A DNA stretch of 64,000 nt, taken from NCBI RefSeq assembly GCF_001556045.1, contig NZ_LSIC01000145.1:1-64000 (forward strand). Reading direction: 5' to 3'. This DNA comes from Bradyrhizobium sp. CCH5-F6 (GTDB lineage: Bacteria > Pseudomonadota > Alphaproteobacteria > Rhizobiales > Xanthobacteraceae). Made by a program: the position numbers and the translations under genes. The notes below the pieces were generated by a model that ran no database searches, had not been told where the DNA came from, and was given only the letters and a program-made list of their open reading frames with translations. This document shows, one piece after another, positions 27,270 through 38,562 of the stretch (the stretch's first letter is position 1; the number at the start of each line of letters is the position of its first letter).

Positions 27270-28784
27270 TTAGTACTTCGCCACGACGGGGCCTCCGCCC
27301 CAGTTGAAGCGATAGACCAGCTGGCTGCGAACCGTATGGACCCACTTCTCGGAGTCGATCGATGTTCCGATCGGCAGACCCGTTGCCCTGTCGCGTATGG
27401 CATTCGTCCCGACATCGAATTCAGAAAAACGATACTCTGTCTTCCAGAACAGGCCGGGCACAATCTTGAGAGCATACTCGTCGCCGGCGCCGATGAACCA
27501 GCCTCTGTAGGTACGCTTGTCCATGTAAACAGTGCTGGGAACACCAACCGGTACGGCATTCACCGTAAAATCCGTGCGGTCGAAATTGGCTTCGGTATAG
27601 CCGACAGAGAAATACGTCAGGAGGTTCGGGGTCGCCAACCAGCCGAGCCGCCCGCCGCCCGCCCATGCTGAGCTCATCTTCTCCTCGCCAACGATCCCGA
27701 AACGCGGGGGGCTGAGCTGGCCCTTGAGGCTGCTGAAATCATAATCGCCAAATGCGCCGACGACGAAGCCGGCGCCTGCTGCCGCAAACTGGTAGTCGCA
27801 GCCGCCCTGCACGGTGCCGAAAAAGCCGCGGCCGCCTGTCGTCGCCGTATCGCTAAACCGGGTTCTGGGAGGACCGTCGAGGTAAGTCGTGTTGTCCTGA
27901 TTCCAGAGTCCATAGCCGCCGCCACCACCAACGTAGCAGCCCGTCCAGTTCGTCGCCGGCGCAGGCGCCGGTGGGGCCTTCAGATAAGTCTGGGCCGCCA
28001 CATCCGCGGACGGGCCGCCCGTGTTGAAACGATAGACCAGCTCGCTGCGAACGGTGTGGACGAACTTCTTGGAGTCCTCCGAGAAGCCGGTCGGCAATCC
28101 GGTTGCCGTGTCCCTGATCGGATTGGTCCCGACGTCGAACTCCGAGAACCGGTATTCGGTCTTCCAGAACAGGCCGGGGAGGATGCCCAGCGCATATTCG
28201 GCGCCGGAACCGATGAACCAGCCCTGGTAGGTTTGCTTGTCCAGATAGCGTCCGGCCGCTACTCCGAGCGGCGGAAAGTTCAAGGTGAAGTCCGTGCGGT
28301 CGAAGGTTGCCTCCGTGTAGCCCGCCGAGACATAGGTCAGCAGGTTAGGCGTCGCCACCCAGCCGAGACGGCCACCGACGCCCCATGCCGAACTCATCTT
28401 TTCGTCACCAACCATCGAGAAGCCGGAGGGGACCAATCTTCCGGAGAGACTGGCGAAATCGTAATCGCCAAAAGCTCCGATCACGAAGCGCTCGCCGGCC
28501 GCCGCGAACTGATAGTCACATCCCGCCTGCACCGTTCCGAAGTAGCCGCGACCCCCGGTGGTGATCGTATCGAAGTTCTGAAAGCGGGGCGGGCCGTCGA
28601 CATAAGTCGAATTTTCCTGATTCCACATACCGTAGCCGCCACCGCCTGCGACGTAGCAACCGGTCCAATTGACCACGGCCGTGGCGACCGCCGGTGCTTT
28701 GGAATATTTGCGCGGCAGGTCGGCCGCAAATGCTGATCCGGAAAATGCTGCCAATGCCGCCAGAGCGGACGCAACCTGCTTCAT
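27270..28784 (-). CDS. Outer membrane protein with two tandem barrel domains (Omp25/31-like)
   Basis: A 504-residue exported protein with a Sec signal (cleavage after AFA near residue 20) and two homologous units of about 240 residues. Unit 1 begins NWTGCYVAGGGGYGMWNQ (39-56) and ends LVYRFN (249-254); unit 2 begins NWTGCYVGGGGGYGLWNQ (279-296) and ends LVYRFN close to the C-terminus. A Pro/Ala linker (about 255-278) joins them. Each unit resembles the eight-stranded Omp25/Omp31 barrel and carries two Cys (NWTGC and GGCDY or AGCDY). Related rhizobial proteins usually have a single unit of about 250 residues, so this is a fused duplication. Start at 28784 gives the proper signal peptide. Function is unknown, probably envelope structure or permeability. 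Confidence 0.85.
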   Translation of the reverse strand: MKQVASALAALAAFSGSAFAADLPRKYSKAPAVATAVVNWTGCYVAGGGGYGMWNQENSTYVDGPPRFQNFDTITTGGRGYFGTVQAGCDYQFAAAGERFVIGAFGDYDFASLSGRLVPSGFSMVGDEKMSSAWGVGGRLGWVATPNLLTYVSAGYTEATFDRTDFTLNFPPLGVAAGRYLDKQTYQGWFIGSGAEYALGILPGLFWKTEYRFSEFDVGTNPIRDTATGLPTGFSEDSKKFVHTVRSELVYRFNTGGPSADVAAQTYLKAPPAPAPATNWTGCYVGGGGGYGLWNQDNTTYLDGPPRTRFSDTATTGGRGFFGTVQGGCDYQFAAAGAGFVVGAFGDYDFSSLKGQLSPPRFGIVGEEKMSSAWAGGGRLGWLATPNLLTYFSVGYTEANFDRTDFTVNAVPVGVPSTVYMDKRTYRGWFIGAGDEYALKIVPGLFWKTEYRFSEFDVGTNAIRDRATGLPIGTSIDSEKWVHTVRSQLVYRFNWGGGPVVAKY

Positions 28785-29257
28785 TCCAATATTCCCATTC
28801 CACCAAACCGCGACCAAGCGACCGCACGCCAGTCAAGGTCGACTCCTCAGGACAAACATACGAAGTTTGATCTAGAATGCTGTTGCAGGGGGGCTACAAT
28901 CGCAGAAACTGTGTTGCTCGCATGCGCCTACCAGGCCGCGAATCTGGCTTTTCGCGACATCGCTCTTCCGCCCTAAACGGGCGCAAGCAGTGCTTGCGAG
29001 CGTTCACGTCAACGAGACCAGATGGACGTTCAGAGGAATGTCTTTAGCCCCCGAGGGGTGTGACGGTCCGAAATGTGCTGGCAGGATGACGCAGCGCCTC
29101 AGCATGGTTGGATAGTCGGTCTCGATTGGGGGCGGTTTTTGACCGGCCGCCAGGCACGACGCGGCAATCCGTCGCGACCTCATGACGCTCTCGCTCGTGC
29201 TTGGCGTGGTCGATCTCGGCTTTTCGACCGAACTGACTTCTATGATACGAGCAAGGG
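28785..29257. other. Divergent intergenic region with operator-like palindrome
   Basis: No credible gene lies in these 473 bases. A perfect dyad CGCAAGCA-G-TGCTTGCG occupies 28982-28998, about 200 bases upstream of the outer membrane protein gene. The region must also hold promoters for that gene and for the divergent methyltransferase. Confidence 0.5.
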
Positions 29258-30133
29258 ATGATGGAGCCCCGCATGCAACAACCCGCCGGACACGCAGAGA
29301 ACGCCGACCAGATCGCCTATTGGAACGGCCCGAGCGGGCAGCGCTGGGCCGATCGCCATGCTGTTCAGGAGACGTTGCTCGGACCGATCGCCGATGTCTT
29401 GATTGATCGGGCAGAACCGAAGCCGGGCGAGCGTGTGATCGATGTCGGTTGCGGGTCCGGTGCGACGACGGTCGCCTTCGCAAAAGCGGTGGCGCCTGAT
29501 GGCTTCGCGCTCGGCCTCGATGTCTCCGAGCCGATGCTGTCGCAGGCGCGCGCGTTTGCGCCGAAGGGCTTGCCGCTCGATTTCGTGCTGGCGGATGCGA
29601 CCGTGCATCCGTTCGAGCCGGCGAGCTTTGATCTGCTGGCCTCCCGCTTCGGCGTGATGTTCTTCGCCGATCCCATTGCGTCCTTCACCAACCTCCGCCG
29701 TGCGCTGAAGCCGACCGGGCGGCTTGCCTTCGCCTGCTGGCGCGAGCCGAAGGAGAACCCGTGGATGATGGCGCCGCTGATGGCGGTCTACAAGCACGTG
29801 CCGAAAATGCCGCCGGTCGGGCCGGAGGAGCCGGGTCCGTTCGCTTTCGCCGCGGAGGAGCGCGTGATGCGCATCCTGAAGGGCGCAGGTTTCACCGACG
29901 TGGCGATGGAGTCGCACAACCTTCCGATGGATATCGCAATCGGCGGCGGGCTCGATGCCGCGGTCGAAGGCTCGCTCCAGATCGGCCCCGCCAGTCGCGC
30001 GCTGCAGGGCCATCCGCCGGAAACATATGAAGCCGCCAAAGCCTCGATCCGCGAGACGCTCGCGCCGTTCCTGAAGGGGCAGAGCGTCGAGTTGCAGGGT
30101 GCGATCTGGATCGTGACGGCGAAGGCGAGGTAG
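29258..30133 (+). CDS. Class I SAM-dependent methyltransferase
   Basis: A 291-residue cytoplasmic methyltransferase with a Rossmann fold. Motif I is VIDVGCGSGATT (60-71), the acidic loop GLDVSEPML follows, motif II is near LPLDFVLADAT, and SFDLLASRFGVMFF is the usual region before motif III. The pattern is of the ubiE/Methyltransf_11/25 type with a C-terminal substrate-binding part of about 120 residues. Substrate is not predictable. Two ATGs (29258, 29261) are possible starts. The 3' end abuts a dispersed palindromic repeat. Confidence 0.8.
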   Translation: MMEPRMQQPAGHAENADQIAYWNGPSGQRWADRHAVQETLLGPIADVLIDRAEPKPGERVIDVGCGSGATTVAFAKAVAPDGFALGLDVSEPMLSQARAFAPKGLPLDFVLADATVHPFEPASFDLLASRFGVMFFADPIASFTNLRRALKPTGRLAFACWREPKENPWMMAPLMAVYKHVPKMPPVGPEEPGPFAFAAEERVMRILKGAGFTDVAMESHNLPMDIAIGGGLDAAVEGSLQIGPASRALQGHPPETYEAAKASIRETLAPFLKGQSVELQGAIWIVTAKAR

Positions 30134-30156
30134 GGCGCGGCGTTCTCTCCACGCCC

Positions 30157-30269
30157 GTCATTGCGAGGAGCCCGCGACAAAATTGCGAAGCAATTTGGCG
30201 CTGGCGACGAAGCAATCCAGAGGCTTTCTGCGGAAGGATTCTGGATTGCTTCGCTGCGCTCGCAATGAC
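30157..30269. repeat. Dispersed palindromic repeat, GTCATTGCGAGG family (copy 2)
   Basis: The outer arms GTCATTGCGAGGAGC and GCGCTCGCAATGAC and the cores AGCAATCCAG and CTGGATTGCT match the copy at 6418-6503. This copy has an extra 25-30 bases in its left arm (AAATTGCGAAGCAATTT, itself a palindrome). It fills the gap between convergent methyltransferase and CDF transporter genes. Confidence 0.85.
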
Positions 30270-30292
30270 GACGTGGATGGATTTCGTTTATC

Positions 30293-31258
30293 CTACACCA
30301 CATCATCCGGTGCCAGCGCGCAGCCATTGTCGGGATGCGTCTCGACCTGGAGCGTGGCGTGGCCGATGCGGAAGGATGTCTTCAGCAGCTGCGCCGTCTC
30401 CATCAGGAACGCATCGCCTGCGCCTGTGGGTATGACGAGGTGGCAGGTCAGCGCCGTCTCGGTGGTCGAGATCGGCCAGACGTGGAGATCGTGGATCCCC
30501 GAGACGCCGGGACGCGCGAGCAAGAACGCCCTGATCGCGGCGAGGTCGGTGCCTTTGGGCGCCGCTGCCATCGACATGTCGATGGAGCCGCGCAGCAGGC
30601 TGGTGGTGCTCCAGAGGATGGTGGCGCAGATGACGAGGCTGGTGATGGGATCGAGCCAGAGCCAGCCCGTCCAGATGATCAGCGCCGCCGAGACCACGAC
30701 GCCGAGCGAGACCGCGGCGTCGGCCGCCATGTGCAGGTAGGCGCCTTCGATGTTGATGTCGTCCTTGCGTCCGCTCGCAAACAGGAGGGCGGTAAATCCG
30801 TTGATGAGGATGCCGATGCCGGCGACCACCATCACCGTAACCCCTGCGACCGGCTCCGGCTGCTGCAGGCGCAGGATCGCCTCCCAGCCGATCGCGCCGG
30901 TGGCGACCAGCAGGAACACCGCGTTCGCAAGTGCCGCAAGAATCGTGGAGGCGCGCAGGCCGTAGGTGAAGCGGCCGCTCGGGGCCCGGCGCGCTGCGAT
31001 CGAGGCGCCCCAGGCCACCACCAAGCCGAGCACGTCGGAAAGATTGTGACCGGCGTCCGCGAGCAGGGCGGTGGAGTTGCCGATATAGCCGTAGATTGCC
31101 TCGGCCACGACCAGCGCGGTGTTGAGCGAAATCCCGATCGCGAACGCCTTGCCGAAACTGGCGGGCGCATGGACATGGACATGGGCGTGGGCGTGGCCAT
31201 GCTCATGAGCATGGTCGCCATGATCGTGGTGGTGATGACCGTGATCGTGACTGCCCAA
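30293..31258 (-). CDS. Cation diffusion facilitator, CzcD/ZitB-like metal exporter
   Basis: A 321-residue inner-membrane proton-driven exporter of divalent metals such as Zn, Co, Ni or Cd. Six transmembrane helices span about 35-225, with metal-site residues H71 and D75 (HNLSD) in helix 2 and H176 and D180 (HMAAD) in helix 5. A cytoplasmic C-terminal domain follows. The N-terminus has 15 His within residues 4-30, a likely metal-binding buffer. It lies two bases after the czcA stop on the same strand, so it is the last gene of the czc operon. Which metal is moved cannot be decided from sequence. Confidence 0.93.
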   Translation of the reverse strand: MGSHDHGHHHHDHGDHAHEHGHAHAHVHVHAPASFGKAFAIGISLNTALVVAEAIYGYIGNSTALLADAGHNLSDVLGLVVAWGASIAARRAPSGRFTYGLRASTILAALANAVFLLVATGAIGWEAILRLQQPEPVAGVTVMVVAGIGILINGFTALLFASGRKDDINIEGAYLHMAADAAVSLGVVVSAALIIWTGWLWLDPITSLVICATILWSTTSLLRGSIDMSMAAAPKGTDLAAIRAFLLARPGVSGIHDLHVWPISTTETALTCHLVIPTGAGDAFLMETAQLLKTSFRIGHATLQVETHPDNGCALAPDDVV

Positions 31259-31260
31259 GC

Positions 31261-34471
<3,211 letters not shown>

Positions 34472-34479
<8 letters not shown>

Positions 34480-35458
34480 GCTCGGCCTCGCCCTTGCCCA
34501 TCTCCGCCTTCACGACAAAGCTGTTCTCGGCGACATAATGCTCGCCGGCGGCGAGCCCAGCCTTGATTTCGACGAACCTCGGATCGGAATCGCCGAGTTC
34601 GACCGGGCGCGCCTCGATCTTGTCGCCGTCCTCGCGGACGAACACGATGGTCCTGTTCTCCAGCGTCTGGATCGCGCTGCGGCGCACGGCGACCGCGACG
34701 TTGCGCGCGGCGAGGATCAGCCGCGCCGTGACGAACAGACCGGGACGCAGGCGGCCATCGGTGTTGGGCAGCACCACGCGCGCCAGCGCGGTCTGGGTCT
34801 CGCTCGAGCCGATCGGCGCCATGTAGGAGATCTTGCCCTTGATCTCGCCGCGGCCGTCGTCGGGATCGATCAGCACCTCGTCGTTGAGGCGGACGCGCCT
34901 CAAGTCCTGCCGGTAGATCGACAGATCGACCCAGATGGTGGAGAGGTCGGCGACGACGAAGGCCGGCTTCTGCTCGGAGGCATATTCGCCGAGCGAGATC
35001 TGCCGCTCGATGATGGTGCCGGCGAACGGCGCCTTGAGCTCGTAGACGGTGAGGCTCTGGTTGCTTTCGATGGTGGCGAGCAGATCGTCCTTGGCGACCT
35101 TGTCGCCGATGCGCTTCAGGATGGATCTGACCACGCCCGGAAAGCGCGGGGTCACCTGCACCACGGCCTCCTGGTTGGCGCGCAGGATGCCGTTGAAAGC
35201 GAGGGTGTCGGTCAGCGTGGCGCCCGCGGCTTCGGCCAGCGTGACGCCTGCGGCCGCGAGCTTGACGTCGGAGATGCGGATGCGGTCGGCGCCGTGCTCG
35301 TCCTGCTCGACGCGGTCGTTTGGCTTCTTGTGTTCGGAATGCTCACTATGCTCGGCATGCTCGGTGTGCGCGAGCTTGCCAGGTGCGAGCAGGGAATAAC
35401 CGTAAGCGCCGAGTGCGGCCGCGATAATAGCCACGACGATGGTCGACGACGTCTTCAT
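34472..35458 (-). CDS. czcB: RND periplasmic adaptor, CzcB-like
   Basis: A 328-residue membrane fusion protein linking CzcA and the outer membrane channel. An N-terminal signal anchor (about 5-22) is followed by a periodic metal-binding stretch HTEHAEHSEHSEH (31-43) with His every third residue. Lipoyl-like and barrel domains follow (RFPGVVRSI, LKAPFAGTIIERQISLGEY). The alpha-hairpin is short, as in the CzcB/CusB heavy-metal group. The 3' end overlaps czcA by eight bases and the 5' end overlaps czcC by four (ATGA), so the three are translationally coupled. Confidence 0.92.
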
Positions 35459-36729
35459 CGCGTGCTCTCCCGGGCCAGCGCAAAGGGATTGCCGACGAGG
35501 CCCTCGATGATGGCCACGCCCGCATGGAAAGTCTGCAGCGCCTCCTGCTCCCGCAGTCGCGCCTGGGTGACGCTGGCCTGGGCGTCGAGCACCTCGAGCA
35601 GGGTGAACCGGCCCTGGCCGTAGCCTTGCGAGATCGCCTCCGACGCTTCAACGGCCTTGGGGATCGCGGTCTCGCGCAAGACCGCGAGCTCGCGCAGCGA
35701 GCCTTGCACCGAGTCGTAAGCGCGGCCTGCGATCACGATCAGCGCGTTGCGGTTGGCCTCACGCTCGGCCTTGGTTTTGGCGAGGCTTTCCTGCGCCGAA
35801 AGGATGTTGCCCTGGTTCCGGTCGAACACGGGGATGGGCACCGAGAGGGTGAAGCGTACGGCATCGTCGCTGGTTTCGTTGTAATGACGCCAGCCGGCGG
35901 CGATCCGCACGTCGGGATAAGGCCTGAGCCGCGCCAGCAGCAGCTCGGCATTGCGCTGGGCAAAGACGGCGGTCCAGCGCACCAGTTGCGGATTGGCGTC
36001 GATGGCGGCGACGACGGCCTGGAACGAGGGCGGTCGTCCGGTCGTGTCGAGCCGGCCGGAGACATCGCCGAATTTCATGGCAGGGTCGCCCATGAGCACC
36101 GCGAGCTCGCGCCGGGCGCTGGCCAGCGTCGCCTTGAGGCGCTCGCGGTCGGCCTTGACCAGGGCGGAGGCGACCTCGGCGCGGCCGGTCTCGGCCGGAG
36201 AGGAGGCGCCCGCCTCGACCCGGCGGCGCAGGAGCGGCGTCAGGCGGTCGATCGCGGCGATCTGCTCGTCGAGGATCTGGATGCGCCGCTGCGCGCCGAG
36301 CACGCTGAGGAAGGCGATTGCTGTCTCCGACAGCACCTCCAGCCTGACGGCGCTGCGCTGGATCGCGGCGACCTCGATGCCGGCCTGCCCCGCGGCGATC
36401 CGGGCATCGCGCTTGCCGAACAGCTCGAAGGCCTGGCTGATCTGGAGCGTGGTCTCGGCGGATCGCGTTCCGCGATATTTGCCGGAGCCAAAGGAATCGT
36501 CCTGTTCGTAGGTCAGTTCCGGATTGAGCAGGGCGCCGGCCTGGATGCGCTGACCGGTGGCGATGCCGACGTCGCGCTCCGCCGCCGTCAGCCGCGGGCT
36601 CGCAGCCAGCGCGCGGGACAACGCGCTCCGCATCGTCAAGGTCTGGGCCTGCGACGGAGCCAGCACCACGCCGGCAATCAGACACGCCGCCGCGCACGCA
36701 AGGCGCGCGGCCATTCTCCTGCAAAACAT
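35455..36729 (-). CDS. czcC: TolC-family outer membrane factor, CzcC-like
   Basis: A 424-residue protein with a signal peptide (cleavage after SQA near residue 28) and two copies of the outer membrane efflux protein pattern. Long helices with heptads include RSALSRALAASPRLTAAERDV and TPLLRRRVEAGASSPAETGRAEVASALV. It forms the trimeric outer membrane tunnel of the CzcCBA complex. The order czcC-czcB-czcA-CDF on one strand is a typical metal-resistance operon. The start at 36729 gives a positively charged signal-peptide n-region. Confidence 0.92.
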   Translation of the reverse strand: MFCRRMAARLACAAACLIAGVVLAPSQAQTLTMRSALSRALAASPRLTAAERDVGIATGQRIQAGALLNPELTYEQDDSFGSGKYRGTRSAETTLQISQAFELFGKRDARIAAGQAGIEVAAIQRSAVRLEVLSETAIAFLSVLGAQRRIQILDEQIAAIDRLTPLLRRRVEAGASSPAETGRAEVASALVKADRERLKATLASARRELAVLMGDPAMKFGDVSGRLDTTGRPPSFQAVVAAIDANPQLVRWTAVFAQRNAELLLARLRPYPDVRIAAGWRHYNETSDDAVRFTLSVPIPVFDRNQGNILSAQESLAKTKAEREANRNALIVIAGRAYDSVQGSLRELAVLRETAIPKAVEASEAISQGYGQGRFTLLEVLDAQASVTQARLREQEALQTFHAGVAIIEGLVGNPFALARESTR

Positions 36730-36784
36730 GAAACCGACCTGTGAACGATGAACTCAATGGGCGCCGGACGCCCGACCAATCCGT

Positions 36785-37147
36785 TCAGGCAATCTGTTTT
36801 GGAGGCGGGGAGTCGGTATCCAGGACAATACCGGCGAGCCGGAGCGCCTGTTGCGGGCTCGCCGCGGAGGCAAGCGCGACCAATGCGGTCAACGGCGCCG
36901 GCTGCGTTACTGCCAGCGAGAAGCAGCCATGGCAGTGATGGCTGCCGATGCTCTTGTGGTCGCTGTGCCCTGCGGGGGCATCGAGCACCGAAGCTATCTC
37001 CGAGCCGCCGCCCGGCGTGGTGACGTCTATGTCGTGCGAACCGTGCAGCGTGCTTGCGAGCAAATAGACGGCCGCGAGCAGCACGGACAGCAGCCCGCGC
37101 CAGTCGCGTGAGCGGCAGGTTCCTGAGGGCTGGCGGTTTGCTAGCAC
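36785..37147 (-). CDS. Small exported His/Cys-rich protein upstream of czcC, DUF2946-like
   Basis: A 120-residue protein with an N-terminal hydrophobic segment (about 18-34) that looks like a signal peptide or anchor. The mature part carries a compact metal-ligand cluster, H61, H64, H70, H71, C72, H73 and C75 (HSDHKSIGSHHCHGC). The Cys/His cluster followed by a second hydrophobic stretch resembles the DUF2946 layout found near copper and heavy-metal genes. It precedes czcC by 55 bases on the same strand, so it is probably the first gene of the operon. The start is GTG at 37147, the least certain part of this call. A periplasmic metal-binding or sensing role is inferred. Confidence 0.6.
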   Translation of the reverse strand: MLANRQPSGTCRSRDWRGLLSVLLAAVYLLASTLHGSHDIDVTTPGGGSEIASVLDAPAGHSDHKSIGSHHCHGCFSLAVTQPAPLTALVALASAASPQQALRLAGIVLDTDSPPPKQIA

Positions 37148-37526
37148 GACGTCACTCTGGTTGCGGTCTGTGCCCGGCCTAGCATGGGGGCGGGAACAGT
37201 GTCGACCCGCAACATTGTTACGTCACCGGAACAATTGCCGCAGTGCGTCGCCTCTTACTGGTGGGTCACGACGCGCCGATCTGAGGTCATGGTTTTGATG
37301 GCAGCCGTGCGGGCCTCGTTACGATAGGGCACGGAGGCAAAGCCGCTCGCAACGCGAAAGGCCCCAGCCGGGCTGACCGGCTGAGGCCTTCGTGCTCACA
37401 CTCTCTATCCTTGGGACTTGAGCAGGTAACCCGCATCTCCCCCGTTCGTTCCCGACGATCACGCAAATTAGGAACGTTCATCATGCCTCGCGATTAGCGA
37501 CAAGACGAAACCGAGGAGGACGGACA
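37148..37526. other. Divergent region upstream of the czc operon
   Basis: No gene is seen. A strong hairpin at 37357-37390 lies inside. GGAAC at 37471-37475 followed by CGATT after 15 bases only weakly resembles the general-stress EcfG promoter pattern (GGAAC-N16/17-CGTT). No obvious metal-regulator operator was found by eye. Confidence 0.5.
37357..37390. terminator. Stable hairpin, no T-run
   Basis: AAAGGCC-CCAGCCGG and CCGGCTG-AGGCCTT pair around GCTGA. It is followed by CGTG rather than a T-run, so it may be an attenuating or Rho-dependent structure, or just a barrier between divergent units. Confidence 0.55.
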
Positions 37527-37601
37527 ATGGACGGACTGATTTATCTGATTGGCTTGATCGTCGTCATCATGGCGATCCTGTCGTTCTTCGGCCTGCGCTG
37601 A
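37527..37601 (+). CDS. 24-residue single-helix membrane microprotein
   Basis: A 75-base reading frame encodes a peptide that begins MDGLIYLIGL and ends SFFGLR, almost entirely hydrophobic and long enough for one transmembrane helix. A strong ribosome binding site GAGGAGG is eight bases upstream of ATG 37527. The gene ends ten bases before the start of the following membrane protein gene, so the two are likely translated from one message. Similar tiny hydrophobic proteins occur in Bradyrhizobium (from memory). Candidate roles are modulation of a membrane partner or of stress responses; none is shown. Confidence 0.6.
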   Translation: MDGLIYLIGLIVVIMAILSFFGLR

Positions 37602-37611
37602 GAGCGCCGCG

Positions 37612-38502
37612 ATGACGATCGAGACTCTGATGCGCGAAGAGATCATTGAAGGCGGGCTGGACGGTGATGCTCCCCGAAGCATCCAGTGGAGTTCGGTGTT
37701 CGCAGGTGCGCTTGCCGCGGGCGCGATGTCGTTCATCCTGCTTGGCTTCGGTGTTGCCGTCGGCCTTGGTGTCAGCTCGGCCTCACCGACCTGGCGCGAT
37801 GCCTCGTCTGCACTGGCGCTGCTTTCCGGACTGTATCTGATCATCCAGGCGGTCATCAGCTTCGGCTTCGGCGGTTACATCGCCGGACGGACGACGCGGC
37901 CGGCACCTGCACTGGTGACGATCGAGGACGACGGCGAGCGGCGGGACGGGCTTCACGGGCTGACCGCCTGGGCGCTGGCGGTGCTGACCGGCGCAGCTCT
38001 GCTCGCGCTTCTCGGCGCATCGGCGGTTGACCGTTCGCCGTTGCGCAGCTCGGCCAGCAACACGTCCGCGGCCGAGCCCCTGCTGAGCTATGAGCTCGAC
38101 AAGCTGTTCCGCGCGCCGCGGCGTCCGCCCAACCCGGACCTTCGCGAACCGCGCGCCGAAGCGGGACGCATCCTGATGACGTCGTCCAGCCACAGCGGCG
38201 TCACCACCGACGACAGGGCCTATCTCGTGCAGCAGGTGGCCGCGCTCACGGGTCTTGCGGCGGCCGATTCCGAAAAACGGGTCGATGCGCTGATCGCGGA
38301 GTCCAAGACGGCCATCAACCGTGCGCGACGCAACTCGATCATCGTGGCGTTCTCGGTTGCGGCTGCAACCCTCATCGGTGCCGCCGTCGCCTGGGCCGCC
38401 GCGGTCGCCGGCGGGCGACACCGCGATGGCGAACCGTTGCCGAACTGGATGGCGAGTTCAAACCGCTTCCATCGTACTCCGCGCGCGATGCCGGTGCCGT
38501 AG
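37612..38502 (+). CDS. Multi-pass membrane protein of unknown function
   Basis: A 296-residue protein with about four transmembrane segments (about 26-50, 65-90, 112-136 and 240-263). A long polar stretch between the third and fourth contains a Pro/Arg-rich section and a SSSHSGVTTDDRAYL segment. The first half has glycine-rich helix patterns (AGALAAGAMSFILLGFGVAVGLG) reminiscent of the TIGR04086/YrzE-like membrane proteins. No catalytic motif is seen. It is directly downstream of the microprotein gene and upstream of a terminator, suggesting a two-gene unit. Confidence 0.65.
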   Translation: MTIETLMREEIIEGGLDGDAPRSIQWSSVFAGALAAGAMSFILLGFGVAVGLGVSSASPTWRDASSALALLSGLYLIIQAVISFGFGGYIAGRTTRPAPALVTIEDDGERRDGLHGLTAWALAVLTGAALLALLGASAVDRSPLRSSASNTSAAEPLLSYELDKLFRAPRRPPNPDLREPRAEAGRILMTSSSHSGVTTDDRAYLVQQVAALTGLAAADSEKRVDALIAESKTAINRARRNSIIVAFSVAAATLIGAAVAWAAAVAGGRHRDGEPLPNWMASSNRFHRTPRAMPVP

Positions 38503-38511
38503 TCTCAACGC

Positions 38512-38539
38512 AAATGGCCGGGCGTGAGCCCGGCCATTT
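38512..38539. terminator. Bidirectional terminator
   Basis: AAATGGCCGGGC and GCCCGGCCATTT pair perfectly around GTGA between two convergent genes, ending in A/T-runs on either strand. Confidence 0.9.
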
Positions 38540-38562
38540 CGATCGACGACGGTGGGGAGGCG

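Noticed and set aside
37471..37495. EcfG general-stress promoter (GGAAC with downstream CGATT)
   Set aside because: Spacing of 15 and the imperfect downstream element make the match weak; recorded only as a remark on the region.
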